A stretch of DNA of 55,000 bases from a bacterium OM1 bin76. GTDB lineage: Bacteria > Actinomycetota > Acidimicrobiia > Spongiisociales > ZC4RG35. This document shows, piece by piece, positions 39,814-47,351 of the stretch. Numbering within the stretch: the first letter of the stretch is position 1; the number at the start of each line of letters is the position of its first letter. Both the position numbers and the translations under genes were made by a program. Where the stretch lies: the NCBI GenBank assembly GCA_002238785.1, contig MPNA01000020.1, positions 1 to 55,000 of the forward strand. The letters are read 5' to 3'. The notes below the pieces were generated by a model. It saw nothing but the letters and a program-made list of their open reading frames with translations, made no database searches and was not told the DNA's origin.

Positions 39814-40884
39814 CTACGCCAGTTTGGCGGCGATCGCTCCTCCGCCTCGCAGTGCTGTTCCGTCCGCACCGGCGGTATTGAAGACCCGTGGGTTGGCCAG
39901 GGCTTCTGAGACCATGCCCCGAAGCAACTGTTCCCGGGTACGGGGAGGGTCGATCCACAGGTAGGCGGCCAGGCTTCCGGGGAGGGTGTTGATCTCGTTG
40001 ACGTAGAGGTTCCCCTCATGGGCCAGGAAGTCGACGCGGGAGATGCCCCGAATGCCGACCAAGTCCGCCACGGCCACCGCCTGTTCTCGGATCTCATTGT
40101 CCAGGTGGTCGGGAACCTCGGCCGGCAACTGGCGGACCACCTCCTGGGAGTTTGCCCACGCCAGGTACTTTTCGCGGTAGGTCAGAATCCCCCGACTGTC
40201 GGAACGGGTGGGCTCTTCGATAGCCGACAGTTCCAACTGCGGATGGCGGCGCACTGCGATCTGCAGATCCCTGGCGCCGTCCAGATATGGTTCGATCACC
40301 GCTCCGTCCATCAGATGAGGGGACGAGCGGGAAAGGGCCTGGGCGGTCTCGTAATCGTCGACCACCGCGATTCCGATCGAGGAACCCCCGCTGCGTGGCT
40401 TCACTATGTAGGGCGGATCGAAGTCGGGGACCAACCGGGTGGTAATCAGGCGCCTCTTCACTGTTGACATGCCCGCGGTCCGGACCGCTGCCGAGAAGAT
40501 CAGTTTGTCCATGCCCAGACTGGAGGCGGCCGCTCCAGGTCCGGTGTAACAAATACCCGCCATGTCCCAGATCCCCTGTACGGTCCCGTCTTCGCCCGGC
40601 CCGCCATGGAAGCAGTTGACCAGCACGTCGTATTTGAACTGCTTTCGGCCGGCGCGGTATCCCCCTGCCGGGCCAACCAGCAAATCAAGGCGTCGGGACT
40701 TTTTGGGAACCCCGTCCGCAAAATCGGAGAGTTCCAGGTTGGACGGGGTAAGGTGCCAGTCTCCAGCCATCGACCAGTAGATCGAATCCGATTCGGGAAG
40801 CACCCGAAGAGCTTGGAGTCCGGTGGAGACGCTGACGTCGTGCTCGGGGGACGGACCTCCGAAAACTGTGGCAATTCTGGTCAT
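39814..40884 (-). CDS. ddl: D-alanine-D-alanine ligase
   Basis: 356 residues. An ATP-grasp enzyme that makes D-Ala-D-Ala for peptidoglycan. Motifs: VFGGPSPEHDVSVSTG, NCFHGGPGEDGTVQG, YTGPGAAASSLGMDK, IVKPRSGGSSIGIAVV, GISRVDFLAHEGNLYVNEINTLPGS. The usual 'HGxxGEDG' is HGGPGEDG. The stop is at 39814, and the MurF-like gene lies 27 bp upstream on the same strand, consistent with a wall-precursor operon. Confidence 0.92.
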   Translation of the reverse strand: MTRIATVFGGPSPEHDVSVSTGLQALRVLPESDSIYWSMAGDWHLTPSNLELSDFADGVPKKSRRLDLLVGPAGGYRAGRKQFKYDVLVNCFHGGPGEDGTVQGIWDMAGICYTGPGAAASSLGMDKLIFSAAVRTAGMSTVKRRLITTRLVPDFDPPYIVKPRSGGSSIGIAVVDDYETAQALSRSSPHLMDGAVIEPYLDGARDLQIAVRRHPQLELSAIEEPTRSDSRGILTYREKYLAWANSQEVVRQLPAEVPDHLDNEIREQAVAVADLVGIRGISRVDFLAHEGNLYVNEINTLPGSLAAYLWIDPPRTREQLLRGMVSEALANPRVFNTAGADGTALRGGGAIAAKLA

Positions 40885-40911
40885 GCGCAGCCCCGCAGTG
40901 TGGAGGGCGGA

Positions 40912-42432
40912 TTATGGATAGTGGTCGGGAAGGTCGTTTTCATAGAGGATCGTGTCGCCCCGGTCGAGATTGGCCCGAGCCCAGCGAACCGCTTGCAGTC
41001 GGTTTTCCAACACTAACACAGAAGCGCTCCCTTCCGTGGCACCTGCCAGCAGATCCCGCCGGTTGGTGCGACCCACCACCAGCAGATGGGTGGCCGCCTG
41101 GCTGGCCGCCCTGCCGAGCGCCCGATTCTCGATCCGCCGGCGCGGTCCCATCTCCACAAGTCCGGGGGTCACCACCACCCGCTTGCCTCCCGGCGGCGAG
41201 TGCTCGACCAACCGGTGCAGGGCGGCACTGGCGCCGGCCGGGTTGGCGTTGAAGGTGTCATCCATAACAGTCACCCCCCGCTGGTTGACCATGGTGGCCA
41301 ACCGGTGTTCGGGAGAGGGAAGAGTTCCCAAGAGTCCCGCCACCTGGTTCGGGTCCATCCCCAGGGCTGAGACCGCTCCCACGGCGGCGGCCACGTTCAG
41401 AGGGTGATGGAACCTAAGGTCGACCTTGCCGATCAGGTTCCCCTCCACCCGCACTTCTCCGCTGTGGGGATTCACCCACACCTCGCCGCCCGCCTCTTCG
41501 CCGGAACACCTTATAACCTGCCGGCCGTTTTGAGCTTCGCTCTCAGCCAGCCTGGACAGGCCGGGGTGATCCACCCCCAACACTGCGGTGGCGCCCGGAG
41601 TGAGGATCTCGCTCTTGCAGGCCAGGATGTGGTCCTCGGTGCGCATCCGTTCCAGGTGGACGGGGCCGATGGCGGTGATCACCGCCACGTCGGGAGGGAT
41701 CCAACTGCACAGTTCGGCGATCTCACCGGGTCCGTAGGTCCCCATCTCCGCCACGAATATCTCTGTTCCCGCCGACAGCCGCTCGTTGATTGCCCTGGCC
41801 AGCCCCATCCGGTTGTTGAAGCTGGCGGGACTCGCCGTCACCCGCTTGTTCCCGGCCAGGAGATGAGCCAGGTACAGCTTGGTGGAGGTTTTCCCGTACG
41901 ACCCGGTGATGGCCACCACGGTAGGCGCCACCTCGCCCAACCGGCGGGCGGCTTCCTTGACCCACTTTTGGTTCATAGCCCTCTCCAGGGGACGGTTGAT
42001 CGCCAAAGCGGCATCCACCGCGGCAGGCATGGCGACCAGGGCGGCTGCTGCCACTGCGGCTTGGCCGGTGGCGACGGCCGCAGCGAGTGAGCCACCCATC
42101 ACCACGGTGGTGGTCACGGCCACGCGGACCAGGCGTTTGGTCCAAACCAGCGAACTGGTGACTCCTCTCAATCCCAATCCCACCGGCCCATGAGCTTCGA
42201 CAGCCGCGGCGATCAGTCCGACACCCGCCCATCCCCACTCCGCGGCGGCTGCAATGATCGCCCCGGCGGCGAGAACCCGGTTCAGATAACCGGCGGTCCA
42301 CCATCTGACCGAGAACCGGGTGACTGCTAGAGGCAGGTAGTGTTCGCGCTGGGCGATCCGCAGCCACCGTATCCCGGCCGGAACGGCGGCAATTCCACAA
42401 GCGACAACCACCAGCCATCCCCACAGGGTCAC
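40912..42432 (-). CDS. MurF-like Mur ligase with N-terminal membrane domain
   Basis: 506 residues. Mur-ligase core: P-loop TGSYGKTST (176-184), VAEMGTYGPGEIAELC, ITAIGPVHLERM, the central-domain His of HHPLNVAAAVGAVSALG, and C-terminal VMDDTFNANPAG. These match MurF, which adds D-Ala-D-Ala to the UDP-MurNAc-tripeptide. In place of the normal UDP-binding N-domain there are about 150 residues with several membrane helices (e.g. VLAAGAIIAAAAEWGWAGVGLIAAA and AAAALVAMPAAVDAALA). Its position beside ddl supports a MurF role, but the substrate may be lipid-linked or altered. Confidence 0.8.
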   Translation of the reverse strand: MTLWGWLVVVACGIAAVPAGIRWLRIAQREHYLPLAVTRFSVRWWTAGYLNRVLAAGAIIAAAAEWGWAGVGLIAAAVEAHGPVGLGLRGVTSSLVWTKRLVRVAVTTTVVMGGSLAAAVATGQAAVAAAALVAMPAAVDAALAINRPLERAMNQKWVKEAARRLGEVAPTVVAITGSYGKTSTKLYLAHLLAGNKRVTASPASFNNRMGLARAINERLSAGTEIFVAEMGTYGPGEIAELCSWIPPDVAVITAIGPVHLERMRTEDHILACKSEILTPGATAVLGVDHPGLSRLAESEAQNGRQVIRCSGEEAGGEVWVNPHSGEVRVEGNLIGKVDLRFHHPLNVAAAVGAVSALGMDPNQVAGLLGTLPSPEHRLATMVNQRGVTVMDDTFNANPAGASAALHRLVEHSPPGGKRVVVTPGLVEMGPRRRIENRALGRAASQAATHLLVVGRTNRRDLLAGATEGSASVLVLENRLQAVRWARANLDRGDTILYENDLPDHYP

Positions 42433-43193
42433 CGCCCGGCTCCTCTCAGCATTGGTTCGATGGCTTGCCGGATGACCTCTGGTCGAGACATGGGTAGATC
42501 ATGGCCCACCCCATCGACAATCCGCAGTCGAACTTCGCAGTTGGCTTCCTCGAGGCGCCGGTGAGCTAGCCGTGCCCTGTCCACCGGCACCTCCCGGTCG
42601 TCCGCTCCCCAGATCAGGTCAACCGGAACGGCCAAGGCGTCGAGTTGCTCTTCGTAGGACTCATTTACCACCTTCACCAGCACGTCACGCATGACACCGC
42701 GGGCCGACCGGTAGTCGTCCGATCCCTGCCGGCGTCGGATTGACTCCATGCGATCATCGGAGATCAGACCCCGCCGATGGCCCCACCGGATAAGGCGATA
42801 GGACAGTCGGGGGCGAGCCGCCCTGTGGACTCTCAACAGCGGGGCGCCCGAGAGCACCAGCCCGCCTATTACTCCGGGGGACCGGTTGGCAAGGCACACC
42901 GCCACCCGTCCGCCGAAGGAGTGCCCCACCACTACCACCGGGGGATCCATTTCCGGCAGGATCCGGACCAGTTGGTCGGCATATTCCGCCGCGCCCCACA
43001 CCTGGTCGGGGGAAGGTGAATAGCCGAAACCGGGCAGGTCCGGCGCTATGGCCGGTACACCGTCCAGAACGTCAGTGAAATCTGCGCTGTCCCTTCCCCA
43101 ACCGTGGAGGGCCAGGACCCTGGGCCTTGAAGTTCCGAAGAATCGGGCCATCAGGGCCCCGTCGGCCAGCGCCCGCAGAGGCGCGGCCCTCAC
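42429..43193 (-). CDS. Alpha/beta-hydrolase fold protein
   Basis: 254 residues. Oxyanion region LALHGWGRDSADF, nucleophile elbow VVVGHSFGGRVAV (Ser), acid in LIWGADDREVPV and catalytic His in IVDGVGHDLPMSRPE. The triad is complete. The substrate is not predictable. It overlaps the MurF-like gene by 4 nt and fabI by 4 nt, suggesting one transcript fabI-hydrolase-murF-ddl. Confidence 0.85.
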   Translation of the reverse strand: MRAAPLRALADGALMARFFGTSRPRVLALHGWGRDSADFTDVLDGVPAIAPDLPGFGYSPSPDQVWGAAEYADQLVRILPEMDPPVVVVGHSFGGRVAVCLANRSPGVIGGLVLSGAPLLRVHRAARPRLSYRLIRWGHRRGLISDDRMESIRRRQGSDDYRSARGVMRDVLVKVVNESYEEQLDALAVPVDLIWGADDREVPVDRARLAHRRLEEANCEVRLRIVDGVGHDLPMSRPEVIRQAIEPMLRGAGR

Positions 43194-44008
43194 TCGTTTT
43201 CCTCGACCGCCCCAGGACCGCCCGACGGCTTCCCGGCGCCGACCGCCACCGCATGGAACCCGCCGTCAACGTGGACTATCTCCCCCGTGGTCATCGGGGT
43301 CCAGTCGGACAGCAACAGACACACCATTCGCGCCACCGCATCGGGGTCTTTGGCATCCCAACGCAAGGGGGCCCGGTCGTTCCATACCTCTTGGAAGAGC
43401 GAGAACCCGGGTATCGACTTGGCTGCCACCGTGCCAAGAGGGCCGGCGGAGACGGCGTTGACCCGAATCCCATGGGGCCCGAGGTCCCTGGCAAGATAGC
43501 GGGTGACAGCCTCCAGGGCGGCCTTGGCCACTCCCATCCAGTCGTAGGCGGGCCAAGCCTGGGAATTGTCGAAGTCAAGAGTGACCAGCGATCCTCCTCC
43601 CGCGGCTTGGAACAGGGGAAGCAGGCCCACCGCCAGAGCCTTATAGGAGAAGGCAGAGGTCTGGAAGGCGATCCCGGCGCTCTCGGCGGGAGCGGTCAGG
43701 AAGTTGCCTCCCAGGGCATCCGCCGGAGCGAAGGCGATGGCATGAAGCGCCCCGTCCAACCCTCCCCAACTGTCCTGCAACTCCGTGGTGATGGCTTCCA
43801 GGTGGGCAGGCTGGTTGATGTCGAGTTCATACACCGGGCAGGGCGCCGGGAGCCGTCGGACCGAACGCTGGGTGATCCTGATCCCTCTGCCGAAACCGGT
43901 TGCCACTATTTCCGCTCCCTGTTCCTGGGCGATGCGCGCCACATGCCAAGCGATCGAGTCGGAGGTGAGAATCCCGGTTATCAGCAGCCTCTTGCCTTCC
44001 AAGAACAT
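43190..44008 (-). CDS. fabI: Enoyl-ACP reductase (FabI/InhA type)
   Basis: 272 residues from ATG 44008 (GTG 44014 is also possible), with GGTGAGG just upstream. NAD(P)H-dependent last step of the fatty-acid elongation cycle. It resembles mycobacterial InhA: FLEGKRLLITGILTSDSIAW, ARIAQEQGAEIVATGF, the catalytic Tyr-Lys in WPAYDWMGVAKAALE, and LLSDWTPMTTGEIVHVDGG. The length is similar to InhA. It is the most likely target of an InhA/FabI-type inhibitor in this organism. Confidence 0.9.
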   Translation of the reverse strand: MFLEGKRLLITGILTSDSIAWHVARIAQEQGAEIVATGFGRGIRITQRSVRRLPAPCPVYELDINQPAHLEAITTELQDSWGGLDGALHAIAFAPADALGGNFLTAPAESAGIAFQTSAFSYKALAVGLLPLFQAAGGGSLVTLDFDNSQAWPAYDWMGVAKAALEAVTRYLARDLGPHGIRVNAVSAGPLGTVAAKSIPGFSLFQEVWNDRAPLRWDAKDPDAVARMVCLLLSDWTPMTTGEIVHVDGGFHAVAVGAGKPSGGPGAVEENE

Positions 44009-44027
44009 GGTCACCTCACCTGCTCTC

Positions 44028-44405
44028 TCAAAACGACCCTCCGAAGGTGGAGATTCCCCGAATGCCCAGTCCCATCACAAACAGCAGTAACAGCCCCACA
44101 TAGAGGGCGGGCCGGCGCCGCAGGGTCTCCCGGTAGATGTATGCGAATGCAAATGTGAACAGCACCAGGACCCCGTAGAAGACGTGCTGGCTGCCTGCCA
44201 GCCTGGTGCCGGCGAGGTTCAGGGCAACCAGGCCCAAAAGGACCTGGCCGGTCATGGAAACAATCACTGCTCCCACGGCTCGGTTGAAGCTGCGGCCCGG
44301 GGGTCGGCGCATGATCGCCAGCGCCACTCCCCACAAACCGACCAGGCCGGTGGCCGTGGCCACCCACCAACCCAGGGAAGTGTGAAGCTGAACCAGGGTG
44401 CGCAT
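44028..44405 (-). CDS. Small hypothetical membrane protein
   Basis: 125 residues with four hydrophobic segments (LGWWVATATGLVGLWGVALA; AVGAVIVSMTGQVLLGLVAL; VFYGVLVLFTFAFAYIY; LYVGLLLLFVMGLGIRG). No family is recognised. It starts 6 nt after the acyl-CoA ligase stop and ends just before fabI, so it is probably part of their transcript. Confidence 0.7.
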   Translation of the reverse strand: MRTLVQLHTSLGWWVATATGLVGLWGVALAIMRRPPGRSFNRAVGAVIVSMTGQVLLGLVALNLAGTRLAGSQHVFYGVLVLFTFAFAYIYRETLRRRPALYVGLLLLFVMGLGIRGISTFGGSF

Positions 44406-44411
44406 CGGACC

Positions 44412-46028
44412 TCACCCTGAGAGCACTTCCCAATGCTTGTCCCGTAACACCTTCTTGTCGAATTTCCCGGTGCCGGTCTTGGGGATCTCATCTATGAAGA
44501 TCACTCGGTCCGGCAACCACCAGTTCACCACATGAGGGCGGAGGAACTCCAACAGTTGCGGCTCGGTGACTTCCGATCCCTCCCTCGTCACCACCAGGGC
44601 AACCGGCCGCTCCTGCCACTTGTCATGTCTGGCGCCCACCACCGCCGCCTCCATTACCTGGGGGTGCGCCATCAATTGATTCTCCAGGTCCACCGAGGAG
44701 ATCCATTCCCCGCCCGATTTGATCAGGTCCTTGGCCCGGTCGGTGATCCTCACATAGCCTTCCGGGGTGATCTTGCACACGTCCCCGGTGCGCAGCCACC
44801 CGTCCTGGAACGACTCGGGGGTGCGAGGGTCGTTGTAGTACTCTGCGGTCACCCATGGGCCACGGATCAGCAACTCCCCGAAGGCCTCGCCATCCTCGGG
44901 AAGCCGGCGGCCCTCGTCGTCGACGATCTTGACCTGCAGGCCGGCGGTTGGCATCCCCGCGGTCTCCATGACGTCCAACTGGCGATCGAAGTCCCAGTCC
45001 ATCATGTGGGGTTTGAGCAGGGCGACACTGGCGACGGGATTGGTCTCGGTCATGCCCCATCCCTGGAGGACCCGCACTCCCTGGGCCTTCCAGAACCACT
45101 CGATCAGAGAGCGGGGAACCGCCGCGCCACCGCACAAGAAGGCTTGGAGCGAGGAGATGTCCGCGTTGGGGTGGGTCTCCAAGTACTGCTTCATGCCCAG
45201 CATCACGGTGGGCACCCCGGCGGAGAACGTCACCCGTTCGGACTCTATCAATGGGACCAGGGCCTCCGCGCTGAGGTCGGGCCCGGGGTAGGTCAGCCGG
45301 GCGCCCTGGGTGGTGGCCATGAACGGGTATCCCCAAGCCGAGGCGTGGAACATCGGCACAATCGGCATCACGTTGTCCGCGGGGCTGATGTGCACGGTAG
45401 CCAGGTTGGAGATGACATGCATATAGGTGGATCGCTGGGTGTAGGCCACTCCCTTGGGGTCCCCGGTGGTGCCGGAGGTGTAACAGAACATGTGAGGAGA
45501 CCCCTCCGCCAATTGCGGCCAAGCGCCGTGGGGCGCTCCATCGGCAATCAAGTCCTCATAGGCAATGGCGTCGGGGAGTCCGCAACCGGAGGCGTCTTCA
45601 CCCATGACCACAAATGTCTTCACGGTTTTCAATTCGGAGACGATCGGCGCCAATAGCGGCGCCAGGTCCGGGTCGACGAAGATCACTTGATCTTCACCAT
45701 GATTGATGATGTAGACAAGTTGCTCTGCGAACAGGCGGATGTTGAGCGTATGGCAGATGCGGCCGGTGTTGGCGGTTGCCCAGTAGAGCTCGTGGTGTCG
45801 TTGGTTGTTCCAGGCAAAAGTACCCACCGCCTGCCCCTGGGACACGCCTAACCGGCGGTCCAGGGCGGTGGCGAGGCGCCGGATCCGTTCGTCCGTCTGG
45901 CCATAGGAGGTTCGGATCAGCGAGCGGTCGGACTCGATCGAGACGATCTGCTGGTCCGGAAAGAGCCTGACAGCCCGGTCGTAGAGGGTAGAGAGAAGCA
46001 GTGGGAAGTCATCCATCATGTGAGGCAT
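44412..46028 (-). CDS. Long-chain fatty-acid-CoA ligase-type AMP-binding enzyme
   Basis: 538 residues from ATG 46028 (the frame is open to 46103; ATG 46019 is also possible). ANL-superfamily: P-loop MFCYTSGTTGDPKGVAYT, core GWGMTETNPV, hinge region GWLRTGDVCKITPEGYVRITDRAKDLIKSGGEWIS, and terminal Lys region PKTGTGKFDKKVLR. It activates a carboxylate as adenylate and transfers it to CoA. The overall sequence fits medium/long-chain acyl-CoA synthetases of the FadD type. It lies divergent to the nuclease pair. Confidence 0.88.
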   Translation of the reverse strand: MPHMMDDFPLLLSTLYDRAVRLFPDQQIVSIESDRSLIRTSYGQTDERIRRLATALDRRLGVSQGQAVGTFAWNNQRHHELYWATANTGRICHTLNIRLFAEQLVYIINHGEDQVIFVDPDLAPLLAPIVSELKTVKTFVVMGEDASGCGLPDAIAYEDLIADGAPHGAWPQLAEGSPHMFCYTSGTTGDPKGVAYTQRSTYMHVISNLATVHISPADNVMPIVPMFHASAWGYPFMATTQGARLTYPGPDLSAEALVPLIESERVTFSAGVPTVMLGMKQYLETHPNADISSLQAFLCGGAAVPRSLIEWFWKAQGVRVLQGWGMTETNPVASVALLKPHMMDWDFDRQLDVMETAGMPTAGLQVKIVDDEGRRLPEDGEAFGELLIRGPWVTAEYYNDPRTPESFQDGWLRTGDVCKITPEGYVRITDRAKDLIKSGGEWISSVDLENQLMAHPQVMEAAVVGARHDKWQERPVALVVTREGSEVTEPQLLEFLRPHVVNWWLPDRVIFIDEIPKTGTGKFDKKVLRDKHWEVLSG

Positions 46029-46217
46029 GGCCACAAGTTTAACGCCAAGGACCGCCGTCCTCGTAACAGCCCGAGGAGTGGAACCGCAAGACGGACCGAC
46101 CAAACCTCTGCGGAGCGCCCTTTCCCGTCAAGGATCTGTACGGGTCAACCACCTGGACGGACAGCGCCAGGGCAGGAGATCGGCCCCACTGTGGGAAAAG
46201 GAGTCGCTGGGTAAAAT

Positions 46218-47351
46218 ATGTCAGTGATGGTCAGGTTTCTCCACACTGCGGACTGGCAAATCGGCATGACCCGTTATTACTTGGAAGGAGAAGCCCAATC
46301 CAGATTCAGCCAGGCCCGCATCGATGTCATCCGCAGAATCGGATCGTTGGCTGCAGAAGAACGGTGCCGGTTCGTTCTGGTGTGCGGCGACGTGTTCGAG
46401 TCCAACCAGGTGGAACGGGACATCGTCATCCGAGCCCTCGAGGCGATGGCGGAGACCCCGCAGATCCCCTTTTACCTGCTGCCCGGCAACCATGATCCCC
46501 TGGATGCCTCCACGGTTTACCGATCTCCGACCTTCAACGACAAGCGACCCCCGAACGTGGTGGTCCTCAACGGGTTGGCTCCGGTCGAGGCGGCGCCGGG
46601 CGTGGAGTTGATTGCGGCCCCGTGGCCGAGCAAGGATCCTCGAGCCGACCTCACCAATCGGGCCTGCGATGGGCTCGGTGCCACCGACGGGATCCGGATC
46701 GTGGTGGGTCACGGCCAGGTCGACCGGTTCGCCCACAGTCACCACCATCCGGCCCGGGTGGAGCTTGAGGTGCTGGAGGGGAAACTTGAGGCGGGATTGA
46801 TTCACTACGTGGCTTTGGGGGACCGTCACTCCAAGACCGAGGCGGGATCCACCGGCCGGGTCTGGTATTCGGGCGCGCCGGAGCCCACCAATTTCAGGGA
46901 GACAGATCCGGGGCACGTTCTGGTCGTCAGCCTCGGTCGGGACTGGGTCGACGTGGAGGGCCGGTTGGTAGCGGCTTGGAGGTTTCTGAGCAGAGAGTGG
47001 GAAGTTGTCGATGACTCCGATCTCGACAGTATTGACGAGTGGCTGTCGGGCATGCGACCCAAGGAGCGGACCGTCATCAGGACGTCGGTGGCCGGCCGGG
47101 TGACTCTGCAACAGCGGGCGCGGCTCTCCGATTTAATCGCCGACCATCGGGATCCGATGGCATTCCTGGGCGTCGACTACCAGGCGCTGGTGACATCGGC
47201 CGATGCCGCCGACATCGAAGCCCTGGGTGTCTCCGGGTTCGCTCGGAAGGCTGTGCAGGACCTCGGGGAGTTGGCAGATGAGGGCGACAACGCCCAGGTG
47301 GCCCGCGACGCTCTGGTGTTGCTGCAGCGGCTGATCGGCGAGAATCGATGA
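46218..47351 (+). CDS. Mre11/SbcD-type nuclease (YhaO-like)
   Basis: 377 residues. Calcineurin-like phosphoesterase with metal ligands in RFLHTADWQIG, FVLVCGDVFESN, YLLPGNHDPLD and VGHGQVD, and DRHSKTEA in place of the usual GHxHxx. It works as the nuclease partner of an SMC-like ATPase in double-strand-break processing. Its stop overlaps the next gene start by 4 nt, giving a fixed pair. It resembles YhaO of Bacillus more than classical SbcD. Confidence 0.82.
   Translation: MSVMVRFLHTADWQIGMTRYYLEGEAQSRFSQARIDVIRRIGSLAAEERCRFVLVCGDVFESNQVERDIVIRALEAMAETPQIPFYLLPGNHDPLDASTVYRSPTFNDKRPPNVVVLNGLAPVEAAPGVELIAAPWPSKDPRADLTNRACDGLGATDGIRIVVGHGQVDRFAHSHHHPARVELEVLEGKLEAGLIHYVALGDRHSKTEAGSTGRVWYSGAPEPTNFRETDPGHVLVVSLGRDWVDVEGRLVAAWRFLSREWEVVDDSDLDSIDEWLSGMRPKERTVIRTSVAGRVTLQQRARLSDLIADHRDPMAFLGVDYQALVTSADAADIEALGVSGFARKAVQDLGELADEGDNAQVARDALVLLQRLIGENR

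Noticed and set aside
39209-39958. 249-codon minus-strand frame between amt and ddl
   Set aside because: No family resemblance; it overlaps the end of amt, the terminator and the end of ddl, and its composition looks like antisense shadow.
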